Shown in pieces: positions 9,846-20,578 of a DNA stretch of 64,000 nt. Source of the DNA: Carboxylicivirga sediminis (lineage in GTDB: Bacteria; Bacteroidota; Bacteroidia; Bacteroidales; Marinilabiliaceae). The translations under genes were made by a program, and so were the position numbers. Position 1 is the first letter of the stretch. Each line of letters opens with the position of its first letter. The notes below the pieces were generated by a model. It saw only the letters and a program-made list of their open reading frames with translations, did no database searches and was not told where the DNA came from. The stretch lies in the NCBI RefSeq assembly GCF_018156225.1, contig NZ_JAGTAR010000002.1:218881-282880 (forward strand). Direction: 5' to 3'.

Positions 9846-12800
9846 ATGACTAGAAGATTATTTCTATTGATGTTTGTGTGTTTGCAATTCTTCATTGCCG
9901 GCGCTCAAAACATCCGTATCCAAGGAAAAGTTTTGGATGAGAATGGAGAGCCTCTGATCGGAGCAACCGTGATGCTTAAAAATGCAAGCGATTTAAGCAC
10001 AGCCGGTACTATCACAGACATCAATGGTTCATTTAACCTGAACCTGCCTGCAGATGGGACACTGGTTGTTACCTTTATTGGTTATCGTAAGCAGGAGATT
10101 CCGATCAACGGACAAACATCATTCACTATTAACATGCAAGCCGATGTAAGTGAGCTGGACGACATTGTTGTTGTTGGTTTTGGCGTGCAGAAGAAAGAAA
10201 CTGTCGTGGGCTCCATTACCCAGGCTAAAGGAGAGGAATTATTAAAAACAGGTGGAGTAACCAGTGTTAGTGAAGCTCTTACTGGCCTCTTACCAGGTGT
10301 GGTTACGTTACAAAACTCATCGCAACCGGGTGATGCATCAACCGATATTCTTATACGTGGAAAATCATCGTGGAATGGCAATGCGCCCCTGGTATTGGTC
10401 GATGGTATTGAACGGCCTTACGATCAGGTTGATCCCAACGAGATTCAATCATTATCAGTTCTAAAAGATGCCTCTGCTACTGCTGTTTTTGGGGTACGAG
10501 GTGCCAACGGCGTTATACTCATCACCACCAAGCGAGGTACTGAATCTAAACCCAAAATTAGTTTCAATGCAAATGTTACAGCTAAACAGATGACGTCTGA
10601 TTATACCATACCGACGCATGCTCAGTCGATGCAAATGTATAACGAAGCATTGATAAACGGCAACAGTTATAGCGGCATGTATTCAGAGCAGGAAATAGCC
10701 ATGTGGCAAAACCAGGTTGATCCTTACTTTTACCCCGAAATTGATTGGGAGAAAGAACTATTGAAGGATTTGGGATGGAGCCAGACAGCCAACCTGAATG
10801 TATCCGGAGGTAACAAATTCATGAAGTATTTCACTTCGGTAGGTTACACTCACGAAGGAGACATCTTCAAAACAGAAAAGCAAGCTGAATACGATCCCCG
10901 GTTTAACTTTAATAAATACAACTTAAGGAGTAATTTTGACTTTAGTGTTACCAATACTACAAAATTATCTGTTAACCTGGGTGGTATCATCAGTAAACAA
11001 ACACGCCCGGGTGGTGTAGGTGCCAGTGCTAACGATTACTCAAAAAATGAGTTTTTCCGCCGTATTTACTCTACCCCAAATCACCTATATCCGTTGTATT
11101 ACGAGAATGGTCAGTTTGGCGAAGATCCTTCCTTCCAGAATGCCAAAAACATGTATATCCGACTAAATAAGGAGGGTTCAAACATCATTAATCAAGCCAA
11201 TGTATTCGTTGATTTTAAGCTCGACCAAAAGCTCGATTTCATCACCAAAGGCTTATCTTTTAAAGGAAGTGTATCCTACACAAATAAAGCTCAAAGCAGC
11301 CGCAAAATCAATAAAACGATAGATCGCTACTTTTATGCATCCAGTGAGGACTATGAAAATAATGTCTTTCTTCGCTGGCCTACGATGGATACCTATGAAG
11401 AGCCCATATCCTATGCCAACGAAGAAATGGGCACATACAACCGTCAGCTATACTATGATGCCAGCTTAAATTACAATCGTGATTTTGGTAAACACAGCGT
11501 TAGTGCATTACTATTAACACTGCGCGAAGAAACCAAAAGCAAAGTACAATTTCCGGATCGTTATATGAGCCACGTAGCTCGCGCTACCTATGCCTATAAC
11601 GCGCGCTACCTGTTAGAGTTTAATGGCTCTATTTCGGGCATCAACTGGTTCCATCCTGATTATAACACCGAAGATTTTTATTCAGGAGCCATTGGTTGGA
11701 TCATTTCCGAAGAAAATTTCATTAAAGACAACCTGCCCTTTATCGACAAAATGAAGGTTCGCTACTCATGGGGTGAAAGTGGTAGTTACGATGGATTCCG
11801 AAGCCTAAAGTTTAACTGGGATATCCAACCTGAAACATTTAATGTAAACGGCAACCGCATTCTTTACTTTGGTGATCCGGTAAATCCTGTCAACCAGTTT
11901 TATGTCACCAGTGGTGCCAGCAACAAGTTTGCCTTCTGGGAAATCGCTATTAAGCAAAACATAGGCGTCGAGTTGGATATGTTCCGTAAACTATCTTTGA
12001 CATTTGATTTTTACAAAGAACAACGTGAAGGAATACTGAGTGAACAGCTGATGCCAACCTGGGCTGGTATTGATGGTAAGATTATTAGCAACCTGGGTGA
12101 GTCAAAAACGCAAGGCTTTGAGTTGGAAGCCACCTGGCGTAACAAAACCAGATCTGGACTTAACTACTGGATAACCGGCATATTTGCCTACACTGAAAAC
12201 CGTGTTGTAAAACGTGGCGACCCCGATGGCATGCCTGAGTACCAGAAATATGCCGGTAAACCCATTGGTACTGTTAATGCCTTGCTAACCGATGGCTTTT
12301 ACGGTTCTTGGGACGACCTGTACAATCGACCACAATCTGAATGGAGTGGCAACCGTATACCAGGCGACCTGGCTTATCTGGACTATAATGCTGATGGCGT
12401 TATCAACGACCGCGACAGGGTACCGATGAAATATCAGTCGACTCCTAACCTGACGAGTAGTTTGCAATTAGGTATCGAATACAAAGGGTTCCATTTAACA
12501 GCCATGTTAACGGCTACCAATGGCATGTATCGTAATATGCCGGGCACCATGCTGTGGGAGTTCCAGAATGGTAATACCATGACATTCAATCATAGCCTCA
12601 ACCGTTGGACGCCTGAAACAGCCGAAACAGCGGAGCATCCGGCGCTTCACTTGCAGGGTGATAACAAACACAATATGCAAACGAGCCAGTTTACTTATCG
12701 CGATGCCAGTTATATACGTTTGCGCAACGCCGAATTTGGTTACACGCTACCAAAAAAGACAGCTCAGAAACTGCTGGGCATGACAAAATGCGAGCTCTAT

Positions 12801-12923
12801 TTAAGTGGAAACAACCTATTAACATTTACCGACTTTGATAACCGCATCGATCCTGAACAAGGTACAACCAATCTATATCCGATTGTTCGCAGATTCAATG
12901 CCGGAGTAAGAATAGGATTCTAA
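9846..12923 (+). CDS. SusC-like TonB-dependent receptor (pair 1)
   Basis: A 1025-residue outer-membrane importer of oligosaccharides. A signal peptide occupies residues 1-20. A carboxypeptidase-regulatory-like domain (about 24-98) opens with IQGKVLDENGEPLIGATV. The plug contains DDIVVVGFGVQKKE, PLVLVDGIERP and SVLKDASATAVFGVRGANG, the standard SusC signatures. The remainder is a 22-strand-type beta-barrel ending in aromatic Phe (FNAGVRIGF), as expected for BAM-assembled proteins. The SusD partner starts 12 bp downstream. It is the first of two tandem SusC/D pairs following GH3 and sulfatase genes, which suggests uptake of sulfated oligosaccharides, though specificity cannot be read from sequence. 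Confidence 0.96.
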   Translation: MTRRLFLLMFVCLQFFIAGAQNIRIQGKVLDENGEPLIGATVMLKNASDLSTAGTITDINGSFNLNLPADGTLVVTFIGYRKQEIPINGQTSFTINMQADVSELDDIVVVGFGVQKKETVVGSITQAKGEELLKTGGVTSVSEALTGLLPGVVTLQNSSQPGDASTDILIRGKSSWNGNAPLVLVDGIERPYDQVDPNEIQSLSVLKDASATAVFGVRGANGVILITTKRGTESKPKISFNANVTAKQMTSDYTIPTHAQSMQMYNEALINGNSYSGMYSEQEIAMWQNQVDPYFYPEIDWEKELLKDLGWSQTANLNVSGGNKFMKYFTSVGYTHEGDIFKTEKQAEYDPRFNFNKYNLRSNFDFSVTNTTKLSVNLGGIISKQTRPGGVGASANDYSKNEFFRRIYSTPNHLYPLYYENGQFGEDPSFQNAKNMYIRLNKEGSNIINQANVFVDFKLDQKLDFITKGLSFKGSVSYTNKAQSSRKINKTIDRYFYASSEDYENNVFLRWPTMDTYEEPISYANEEMGTYNRQLYYDASLNYNRDFGKHSVSALLLTLREETKSKVQFPDRYMSHVARATYAYNARYLLEFNGSISGINWFHPDYNTEDFYSGAIGWIISEENFIKDNLPFIDKMKVRYSWGESGSYDGFRSLKFNWDIQPETFNVNGNRILYFGDPVNPVNQFYVTSGASNKFAFWEIAIKQNIGVELDMFRKLSLTFDFYKEQREGILSEQLMPTWAGIDGKIISNLGESKTQGFELEATWRNKTRSGLNYWITGIFAYTENRVVKRGDPDGMPEYQKYAGKPIGTVNALLTDGFYGSWDDLYNRPQSEWSGNRIPGDLAYLDYNADGVINDRDRVPMKYQSTPNLTSSLQLGIEYKGFHLTAMLTATNGMYRNMPGTMLWEFQNGNTMTFNHSLNRWTPETAETAEHPALHLQGDNKHNMQTSQFTYRDASYIRLRNAEFGYTLPKKTAQKLLGMTKCELYLSGNNLLTFTDFDNRIDPEQGTTNLYPIVRRFNAGVRIGF

Positions 12924-12935
12924 AAACACACAGAT

Positions 12936-14699
12936 ATGAAACGAATAATATATATAATCATATTGATACCAGTCTTTTTCTTGAGCTCGTGCTACGATTA
13001 TCTGGATAAAGCACCTGAACAAGAAGTTGACATTAACGTGGTACTGAGCGATTATGCATCATTTCGCTCCTACACCGACTATTTGTATTTCCTACGAAAA
13101 GATTATTTTGAATGGTTCCACCGTGGTTTACCTTGTGCAAACTCCGATGAGGCAGCTACAACCAATACCTCGTGGATGGACTCGTTCAAATATAAGAAAG
13201 GCGACAACTGGCAGGCACCGGACTACAAAACTACCTACGAACTGGGTTATGCAAAAAAAGCTGACAACAAGGAGTATGGTAAGGAATCTCCCATTATTGC
13301 CAATGCTATGCAAGGATTGCGTGTGGCTAACACAGCCCTTGAATACTTTCATGTATTAACCGATGCCACTGAGGAACAAAAGCACCAGATTAAAGGCGAG
13401 ATACATTATTTCAGGGCTTGGTATTACATGCAGATAATTCTTCGATATGGTGGCATGCCCATTATCGATCAAACCTATGGACCAAGCGACGACATTAATC
13501 TTGAACGCCTATCCTATCAGGAATCGAATGAATGGCTGCTCGAAGAGTTTGACCGCGCCATTGAACTATTGCCCGAAACCTGGCCACAAAATGAGTTGGG
13601 ACGCGCTAACAAAGGCATGGCTTATGCCGGCAAAAACCTGGCACTGCTCTATGCTGCAAGTCCTCTGATGAATCCTGAATTGGGACATGAGTATAATATT
13701 GAGCATTGCAAAGCTCTGTGCGATAATGCCATTAATCTTTTTGAAATGGAACAGAAAGGCATCTATCGTCTTTACACGCTGGATGAATACGATGATATAT
13801 GGTACAGCAAAACCAAACCGGTATCCGACGAAGCCATTGTATACGTGAACTTTAAAACCCGCGAAAAAGGTGATATGAAGGTAGGCGGTGTTTGCCACCG
13901 ACTGGGAGGTTTCCAATTTTTCGACTCACCCACTCAGAATGCTGTGGACCGCTATGAAACCTTGAATGGTCTGCCCATTAGCGAGGACCCAACGTATGAT
14001 CCCCAGAATCCATATGTCAATCGCGATCCTCGCCTGAACAAAAACGTTTATGTGAATGGCGATGTTATTGCCCGACAAGGTACTACTGAATTTAAGTTTG
14101 AACCTTTTGTAGGTGGATTAGATGACCCCACTAAAGAAAAAGCCGGTAAATTCAGAAGTGCTCGTGGCGGATACCTAATGCGCAAACACTGGCCCTTTGG
14201 CGTTAATAACAAGGCCAACGATTGGGACGGCTGGTTCAAGCCATGGATCAACTATCGTCTGGCACAGGCATACCTCGATTTTGCAGAGGCTGCCAATGAA
14301 GCTTACGGGCCAACAGGTGCAGTACCAGGCACGAGCATTACCGCACTGGAAGCAGTGAATATTATTCGCAGACGCGCACAGATGCCGGAAGTAAATAGTC
14401 AATACACTGGTTCGAAAGACTTATTCAGAGAACGTATTCGCAACGAAAGAGCTGTTGAGTTGATGTTTGAGAACCAACGCAGCCACGATTTACGTCGATG
14501 GATGATTGCCACCGAAGTAATGAAGGATCTGAAAAGAGCGCATATTACAAATAATAATGACGGCACATTTACCTATGGAGCTGTTCTGCTCGACGATATT
14601 TACCAGCCCATTTTTAAGGAACGTAACTATTGGTATCCGGTACCAAACAACGACGATTTTCTGTCAACATCGTTTGAGCAAAACCCAGGCTGGTTATAA
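12936..14699 (+). CDS. SusD/RagB-like surface glycan-binding lipoprotein (pair 1)
   Basis: 587-residue lid protein for the SusC receptor immediately upstream (12-bp gap). The lipobox FLSSC puts the lipidated Cys at residue 19, so the mature protein is anchored at the outer membrane and probably surface-exposed. An N-terminal SusD-like TPR region includes FRAWYYMQIILRYGGMP, and the C-terminal RagB/SusD signatures AYLDFAEAANEAYG and RNERAVELMFENQ are clear. The protein ends in the usual way, shortly after YWYPVPNNDD. It would capture oligosaccharide and hand it to SusC. Confidence 0.95.
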   Translation: MKRIIYIIILIPVFFLSSCYDYLDKAPEQEVDINVVLSDYASFRSYTDYLYFLRKDYFEWFHRGLPCANSDEAATTNTSWMDSFKYKKGDNWQAPDYKTTYELGYAKKADNKEYGKESPIIANAMQGLRVANTALEYFHVLTDATEEQKHQIKGEIHYFRAWYYMQIILRYGGMPIIDQTYGPSDDINLERLSYQESNEWLLEEFDRAIELLPETWPQNELGRANKGMAYAGKNLALLYAASPLMNPELGHEYNIEHCKALCDNAINLFEMEQKGIYRLYTLDEYDDIWYSKTKPVSDEAIVYVNFKTREKGDMKVGGVCHRLGGFQFFDSPTQNAVDRYETLNGLPISEDPTYDPQNPYVNRDPRLNKNVYVNGDVIARQGTTEFKFEPFVGGLDDPTKEKAGKFRSARGGYLMRKHWPFGVNNKANDWDGWFKPWINYRLAQAYLDFAEAANEAYGPTGAVPGTSITALEAVNIIRRRAQMPEVNSQYTGSKDLFRERIRNERAVELMFENQRSHDLRRWMIATEVMKDLKRAHITNNNDGTFTYGAVLLDDIYQPIFKERNYWYPVPNNDDFLSTSFEQNPGWL

Positions 14700-14728
14700 T
14701 CCTATTTATTGAAAGAAAAACGAAACAA

Positions 14729-17700
14729 ATGAAGATAATATATCATAACATAAGAGTCATGGCAATGCCTCTGTTACTGTTAGTATCGATGTTGTTTTTA
14801 ATACCTCAATACGGTATGTCGCAAAAAAACAATATCACCATCAGCTCAACCGTAACAGATGCCAATGGCATCCCGGTTGCCAACGCCATGGTACGCGTAT
14901 TTAACAAGGGAAAGGTCATCCATACCAATAACGATGGCCTCTTCAAACTAGAGGTGAATAGCGATGCTGCTATTTACATTTCGGCCAATGGCTTTGAAAC
15001 GCAAATGTATGAACTAAGCCAGGGCTTACCAGAGAAAACAATTACGCTTGCTGCCCTTACCCCATTCTTGTTCCCCGAAGACCAGATCAATATACCTTTC
15101 GAGACTATTGAAAAGAACAGGCTGACGGGAGCTGTATCTGTAGTTGATGGAGACGAGCTATTAAGCTATCCTGATCTGTCGATGCTGAATTCATTGGCGG
15201 GTCGTGTGGCAGGTCTTTATTCAACTCAAAACAGTAGCACACCCGGATGGAACTCTCCAACTTTAACAATCAGAGGATTGGGGGGCTTAGGCAATAATCG
15301 CCCGCTTATCCTGGTGGATGGTTTTGAGCGTGAGGCTAATGCTCTGCTACCCGAAGAAATTGAGTCGGTTGAGGTATTGAAGGATGTAACAGCCAAAATG
15401 CTTTATGGAAGTAAGGCTGCCGATGGCGTTATTGTTATCACAACCAAAAGAGGTAAAAACAACTCGCGTGATGCCAACATCAGCATGGAATATGGTATAA
15501 TGGCACCAACCAGCGACCCTCAATGGCTGAATGCAGCTGACTATGCTACCCTGTACAATCAGGCGCGGGCCAACGATGGTTTGGCACCCATATATTCCAA
15601 CGATGCCATAGCCGCCTACCGCAACGGTTCGTCACCAATATTGCATCCCAACAACGACTTTAATGGCATGTACCTGAATAACCATATGCCAATGAAACGC
15701 GTTACTACTGAATTCAGGGGTGGAGGCAAAAGCTCAGCCTACTATGTCAATATGGGTTATACCGGCACCGGTGGTTTAGAAGATATTAAAGAACCCACCG
15801 AATACAATAAATTCAATTTGCGTGGGAACCTGGATATTGATGTTACCAGCGTTACTTCAGTTAAAATGGATATCGCAGGTCGTATGGAGTATCGCCGTTC
15901 TGCTAATATAACAACACAAGATTTCTTTGGAGCCTTGTCATCGCATCGCCCGAATGAATATCCGGTATTTATTCCCACCGATTCGTTGGCACTACTTGGA
16001 GGTAGCTATCTGCACTCTGACAATATTTATGGATTAGGCAATGAAACAGGCTATAAAAAACAGGAAAACAGAAATATACAATTCAACCTGGGCTTACACT
16101 TCAACCTGAATAAATACATTGAAGGTTTGTCGGCTGGTGTAGCCTTATCATACGATAACGAAAACTATTACCGCTATGCCAATGCCATAAATTTTGCATC
16201 GTACCAGTTGGTACCAACTTACACCGATGAGGAGTATAACCTGGTTAAGTTACGTCAGGAAAACCATGGTTCGCCCGATAAGCTATCGGAAAAAGATAAA
16301 TCATATAACCACCGCGTAGGTAGCACCTGGAATATTGATTACAGTCGAACATTCAACGGTTCTCATGAATTAAATACCAACCTGGTGTTGCAACAATACC
16401 AGACACAGCGTTACAATCAGATTCAGTATGACAAGTTTGCCAACTACGGACTGCGCATTAATTATGCCTACAAAAACAAATACGTAGCCGAGTTAAACAC
16501 CTCTTTAATGGGTAGCTCTCATTTTACTGGCAGCAATCAGTTTGGTTTATTTCCAGCACTGGGGCTTGCGTGGATCATTAGTAACGAAGACTTTTTAGCC
16601 GACAACGCCAGTATTAACTATCTTAAGTTGAAAGCTTCGGGTGGTGTTATGGGCAGCGATAAAGGCCTCAGCTACTTCCTTTATGAGGATCAGTACTCAC
16701 AAAACGGATCGGTAAGCTTCGGCCCTACCAACAAGAATAATCGCCGCGTTTACCAACTTGACAAATACGGCAATGCGGACTTAACCTGGGAGAAACGTCG
16801 CGAAATCAACGTGGGTATCGAGTCGCTACTTTTCAACAATACCTTAAGTGTAGAGCTGAATTACTTTAATATTTTTGATTACGACATCATCACATCACCA
16901 TGGGCCAATCATCCAAGCTACATTGGGACTAATCTATACAGTGTTAATCATGGCGAGGTAGTAAACAATGGTTTCGAAGGTGATATCATCTATTTCAAAA
17001 ATATGGGTGATTTCAAGCTATCGGCCGGTGTCAACTTTGTGTATTCAAAGTCAGAGGTCCAAAAAAGCATCGAGTTGCCTTATCCAGCCGAACTGCAATA
17101 CTTGTCAGGTGTAGGCCAGTCAGTGGATGTAATGCGCGGCTACGCGCACAATGGTTTCGTAACAGATGCTGATATAGCTGCAGGTTACACGTCAACGCTG
17201 GGTGCCGTTAAAGCTGGTGACATTATGTATGCCGATATAAACAATGACGGTGTCATTGATCCAAAAGATCTGCAGGTGATTGGCAACTCATTTCCTCGCC
17301 TGAATATGGGTATGCACATCAACCTGCAGTATAAAGGTTTTGGATTATATGCTTTAGGCGTATTTCAGAATGGTTTCGATGTGATGAAGAACAACCGCTA
17401 TTTCTGGAACTATGGCGAACGCAAATATTCTGCTGAGGCCATGAGCAACGATTATGTGCCATTAACTACAACCAATGGTACCAATAACTTTACGGGGTCC
17501 AATTACTGGCTGGAAGATGCCGGTTACTTCAAGCTGAAAAATGTGGAATTAAGCTATCTATTCCCCGAAAAGCTACTGCCAAAGCTATATATGAAAAAGG
17601 CAAAGGTATTCGTTAGAGGCACAAACCTGCTAACCATCAGTCAATTTGACAACTTGGATGCCGAAAATATTGATGCTGGCATTAATGATTTCCCATTGAT

Positions 17701-17737
17701 GAAAGCCATTACCGGTGGTATTTCTGTAACCTTTTAA
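14729..17737 (+). CDS. SusC-like TonB-dependent receptor (pair 2)
   Basis: 1002-residue outer-membrane receptor. After a signal peptide (about 1-31, ending YGMSQ) comes a carboxypeptidase-regulatory-like domain (TVTDANGIPVANAMVRVFN). The plug has PLILVDGFERE and SVEVLKDVTAKMLYGSKAADG, recognisably SusC. The region before the plug (INIPFETIEKNRLTGAVSV) lacks the usual DEVVVxGYG-type stretch seen in the other three SusC proteins here. The barrel ends ITGGISVTF. SusD pair 2 follows after 9 bp. The divergence from pair 1 suggests a related but distinct ligand, or a hetero-specific import complex; that is inference. Confidence 0.94.
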   Translation: MKIIYHNIRVMAMPLLLLVSMLFLIPQYGMSQKNNITISSTVTDANGIPVANAMVRVFNKGKVIHTNNDGLFKLEVNSDAAIYISANGFETQMYELSQGLPEKTITLAALTPFLFPEDQINIPFETIEKNRLTGAVSVVDGDELLSYPDLSMLNSLAGRVAGLYSTQNSSTPGWNSPTLTIRGLGGLGNNRPLILVDGFEREANALLPEEIESVEVLKDVTAKMLYGSKAADGVIVITTKRGKNNSRDANISMEYGIMAPTSDPQWLNAADYATLYNQARANDGLAPIYSNDAIAAYRNGSSPILHPNNDFNGMYLNNHMPMKRVTTEFRGGGKSSAYYVNMGYTGTGGLEDIKEPTEYNKFNLRGNLDIDVTSVTSVKMDIAGRMEYRRSANITTQDFFGALSSHRPNEYPVFIPTDSLALLGGSYLHSDNIYGLGNETGYKKQENRNIQFNLGLHFNLNKYIEGLSAGVALSYDNENYYRYANAINFASYQLVPTYTDEEYNLVKLRQENHGSPDKLSEKDKSYNHRVGSTWNIDYSRTFNGSHELNTNLVLQQYQTQRYNQIQYDKFANYGLRINYAYKNKYVAELNTSLMGSSHFTGSNQFGLFPALGLAWIISNEDFLADNASINYLKLKASGGVMGSDKGLSYFLYEDQYSQNGSVSFGPTNKNNRRVYQLDKYGNADLTWEKRREINVGIESLLFNNTLSVELNYFNIFDYDIITSPWANHPSYIGTNLYSVNHGEVVNNGFEGDIIYFKNMGDFKLSAGVNFVYSKSEVQKSIELPYPAELQYLSGVGQSVDVMRGYAHNGFVTDADIAAGYTSTLGAVKAGDIMYADINNDGVIDPKDLQVIGNSFPRLNMGMHINLQYKGFGLYALGVFQNGFDVMKNNRYFWNYGERKYSAEAMSNDYVPLTTTNGTNNFTGSNYWLEDAGYFKLKNVELSYLFPEKLLPKLYMKKAKVFVRGTNLLTISQFDNLDAENIDAGINDFPLMKAITGGISVTF

Positions 17738-17746
17738 TGTTAAAAG

Positions 17747-19471
17747 ATGAAGACACAAAAATATAATATTACTAGTCTGTTCCTGATTCTACTCATGGTT
17801 TTAGCAAGCGGATGCAGCGATTACTTTGAACCCGAAATAGATAAGAACAGAACTGAAGAGCAAATATGGAGTATACCCGATTATGCCGAAGGCATTTTGA
17901 TGGCTGCCTATAAGGAGATTCCAGACATGTACAATACTTACGGAGGCGATTTTCTGGACTGTGCCACAGACAATGCCACCTCAAACAGGTATGGAGCTTC
18001 TGTTGATAAACTGCGCGCAGGAGGCTGGTCATCTAATTACAATCCTTTGGATGTATGGGGTGCCGCCTTCAACCAGATTCGTAACATTAACCTGTTTATC
18101 GAAAATGGCCTGGACATCACCTATGTTGATTACAACAAAGAGATTGATTCAGCTAAAAAGGCACGTTTAAAAGGAGAAGCCTATTTTCTGAGGGCCTGGT
18201 ACCAGTGGCAACTGTTGCAAAACCATGCCGGACCCAATGAGCAGGGCACTGTGCTAGGTTATCCCATTTTAACACGGGTATATACGCAGGACGAAGAAGT
18301 AAAGTTGGCACGCAACACCTATGCCGAATGCGTGCAGCAAATACTGAACGACTGCGATACCGCTGCAGCCTACCTCCCGCTGGAATACCTCAAAGGAGAT
18401 GAAATTCCGGAAGAGATCAATGACAACCAGATTGGCCGCGCAACTGCCACGGCAGCCCTGGCTCTTAAATCGCGGGCCGCTTTGTATGCCGCCAGTCCGT
18501 TGTTTGCTAACAATGAAACTGACAAATGGGCAACTGCTGCTCAACTGGCTAAAGCGACCATTGATGTTATTGGAGCACTGCCTTCTATCGATGAAAAGTT
18601 TTATAACGACGAAAATTCGCCAGAGCTGATCATGCGCAAATATGCGCTAAACCGTGCACTGGAAAGCTCTAACTTCCCTGTAGTACTATTTGGGCAAGGA
18701 CGCACCAACCCAAGTCAGAACCTGGTGGATGCATTCCCTATGGCTAATGGCTATCCCATTAGCGATGACTTAAACAGCGGGTACGATGAATCAATGCCAT
18801 ACGAAGGTCGGGATCCTCGTTTCTACCGCACTATTCTATTTCATGGTGCATTATTTAAGGACTCAACCATTGATATGTCAACAACAGGCTTAAATTCCGA
18901 ACTGGCCAGTCCTGAGCGTGCCTCACGTACCGGGTATTTCCTGCGCAAATGGATGAGTCCGGATGTTAACCTGGAAGTTGGTAACGCCAAATCAGATAAT
19001 CACTATTTTGCCTTATTCAGAAAAGTAGAGCTGTACCTGAATTATGCTGAGGCTGCTAACGAAGCATGGGGTCCTGAGGCCGATCCTTTAGGACTGGGCT
19101 TAACTGCTAAAGATGCCATTAACGCCGTTCGAAGCCGTGCTGGAATTGGCTCAACAGCTTATGCTGATAATGTGGCGAGCGATGGAGCAGATGCTTTCCG
19201 AAGCCTGGTACACAACGAGCGTCGTATAGAGCTGTGCTTCGAGAGCCATCGGTTTTATGACCTAAGGCGTTGGAATAGTTCCCTTGAACAACTGAACACT
19301 ACCATCAAGGGCGTTAAAGTAGAACGCATTGTCAGCGATGTTGATACCACGTTCCAATTAACACCTATCGATGTGGAAAACTATCAGTATGGCCAGCACA
19401 TGTTCTATGGGCCTATACCTTTCAGCGAGGTGATTAAATCTGGTGAAATTGTGCAAAATAAAGGTTGGTAA
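17747..19471 (+). CDS. SusD/RagB-like surface glycan-binding lipoprotein (pair 2)
   Basis: 574-residue partner of the preceding SusC. The lipobox LASGC gives a lipidated Cys at residue 23. SusD signatures include GEAYFLRAWYQWQLL near residue 145, YLNYAEAANEAWG near 430 and ELCFESHRFYDLRRW near 500. The protein ends with the family-typical GPIPFSEV motif and a short tail (VQNKGW). It lies 9 bp after SusC and 45 bp before the DUF1735-like lipoprotein, consistent with a single transcript. Confidence 0.95.
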   Translation: MKTQKYNITSLFLILLMVLASGCSDYFEPEIDKNRTEEQIWSIPDYAEGILMAAYKEIPDMYNTYGGDFLDCATDNATSNRYGASVDKLRAGGWSSNYNPLDVWGAAFNQIRNINLFIENGLDITYVDYNKEIDSAKKARLKGEAYFLRAWYQWQLLQNHAGPNEQGTVLGYPILTRVYTQDEEVKLARNTYAECVQQILNDCDTAAAYLPLEYLKGDEIPEEINDNQIGRATATAALALKSRAALYAASPLFANNETDKWATAAQLAKATIDVIGALPSIDEKFYNDENSPELIMRKYALNRALESSNFPVVLFGQGRTNPSQNLVDAFPMANGYPISDDLNSGYDESMPYEGRDPRFYRTILFHGALFKDSTIDMSTTGLNSELASPERASRTGYFLRKWMSPDVNLEVGNAKSDNHYFALFRKVELYLNYAEAANEAWGPEADPLGLGLTAKDAINAVRSRAGIGSTAYADNVASDGADAFRSLVHNERRIELCFESHRFYDLRRWNSSLEQLNTTIKGVKVERIVSDVDTTFQLTPIDVENYQYGQHMFYGPIPFSEVIKSGEIVQNKGW

Positions 19472-19516
19472 CAAATGATTAAGAATATCAACCCCAAACA
19501 ATTAAAACATAACATA

Positions 19517-20449
19517 ATGAGACAGATATTATTACTACTTTCAGCGGTGTTGTTGACACTCACCAGCTGTGAGAAATACGAGGACTACCAGTACGACTAC
19601 GAGTACACCGCTACTTACTTTGCCTTACAGAAACCTGTACGCACCATTACACAGGCCAACAACATGGCGCTTCAGGTAGGTGTTACCATTGGCGGAGTAC
19701 GTGAAAATAACCAGGAGCATATTGTCAATTTTGAAATTGACGAAACCCTGTTGGAAGCGACACCTTTTGCACTATTGCCAGAGGCCTATTATAGCTTAAG
19801 TGATGCCAACAAAATGGTTATTCCCAAAGGAGAATTTCTTGGTTTAGTTGATGTTGATTTGAACGAAGAGGCTTTTATGGCCGATGAACAAGCGCACCTC
19901 AACCATTATGCATTGCCCTTGCGCATTACTGAAACAACAGCTGATTCAACACTTGGTAATGCTGAAAACCCAATGGCTGGTAAAGACTATACCATACTGG
20001 TTGTAAAATACATTAACAACATGCATGGGTATTATTACCAGAAAGGGAACGAATACATTACTGATGCAACAGGTGCTGCCATCGATACGATTGAATATAG
20101 CCATGAAGAACTGGTCAGAAACGAAACCAGAATGGTTGCAACCGGCGGCAAAGATAGTGTTGTAATTAACGGCGTTGGCAGCCATTTGGATGGTACTGTG
20201 ATAGATAAAGTAACTTATACCTATAAGATGGCCTTGCAAAGAGATGCCAACGGAAGCATTAGCATTATAAATGTTGCAGAATCAGACATTAATAATGTGG
20301 AAGATTTAGGTAGTAGTTTTGATTTGAGTAAACGCCTGTTTACGCTCCATTATAAATGGATTGATGCCGACGGACTGACGCATACCGTTGAAGAAGAATT
20401 ACTATTTCGTAATGACGGCATCTTGTTTGAAGAGTGGTCATTAGAATAA
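19517..20449 (+). CDS. DUF1735-like surface lipoprotein (putative glycan-binding)
   Basis: 310-residue lipoprotein. I chose ATG at 19517 because it opens directly into a lipoprotein signal MRQILLLLSAVLLTLTSC with the lipidated Cys at residue 18; an earlier in-frame start at 19475 would add 14 residues with no signal character. The pattern YFALQKPVRTI, then VGVTIGGVRENN, PEAYYSLSDANKMVIPKGE and LPLRITET matches the DUF1735 module common in lipoproteins next to SusCD pairs. Such proteins are thought to be surface glycan-binding (SusE/F-like) accessories. No catalytic motif is visible. It is the last gene of the 5743-20449 block; a strong hairpin follows at 20477-20506. Confidence 0.8.
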   Translation: MRQILLLLSAVLLTLTSCEKYEDYQYDYEYTATYFALQKPVRTITQANNMALQVGVTIGGVRENNQEHIVNFEIDETLLEATPFALLPEAYYSLSDANKMVIPKGEFLGLVDVDLNEEAFMADEQAHLNHYALPLRITETTADSTLGNAENPMAGKDYTILVVKYINNMHGYYYQKGNEYITDATGAAIDTIEYSHEELVRNETRMVATGGKDSVVINGVGSHLDGTVIDKVTYTYKMALQRDANGSISIINVAESDINNVEDLGSSFDLSKRLFTLHYKWIDADGLTHTVEEELLFRNDGILFEEWSLE

Positions 20450-20476
20450 CAGCATCATTATCAGTGCAAACAGTTA

Positions 20477-20506
20477 AAGCCCTGCAATAGAGCTATTGCA
20501 GGGCTT
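20477..20506 (+). terminator. Perfect 14-bp hairpin terminating the SusCD operon
   Basis: AAGCCCTGCAATAG (20477-20490) is exactly complementary to CTATTGCAGGGCTT (20493-20506) with a 2-nt centre, so the working loop is about 4 nt. It lies 27 bp after the DUF1735-like stop. The T run is weak, so termination efficiency is uncertain. Confidence 0.65.
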
Positions 20507-20578
20507 ATTGGCTAAAAACATCAGCAACCTATACACTAAATTTATCTCATCTCAGTTTTACTCTAAAAACAAAATCCT

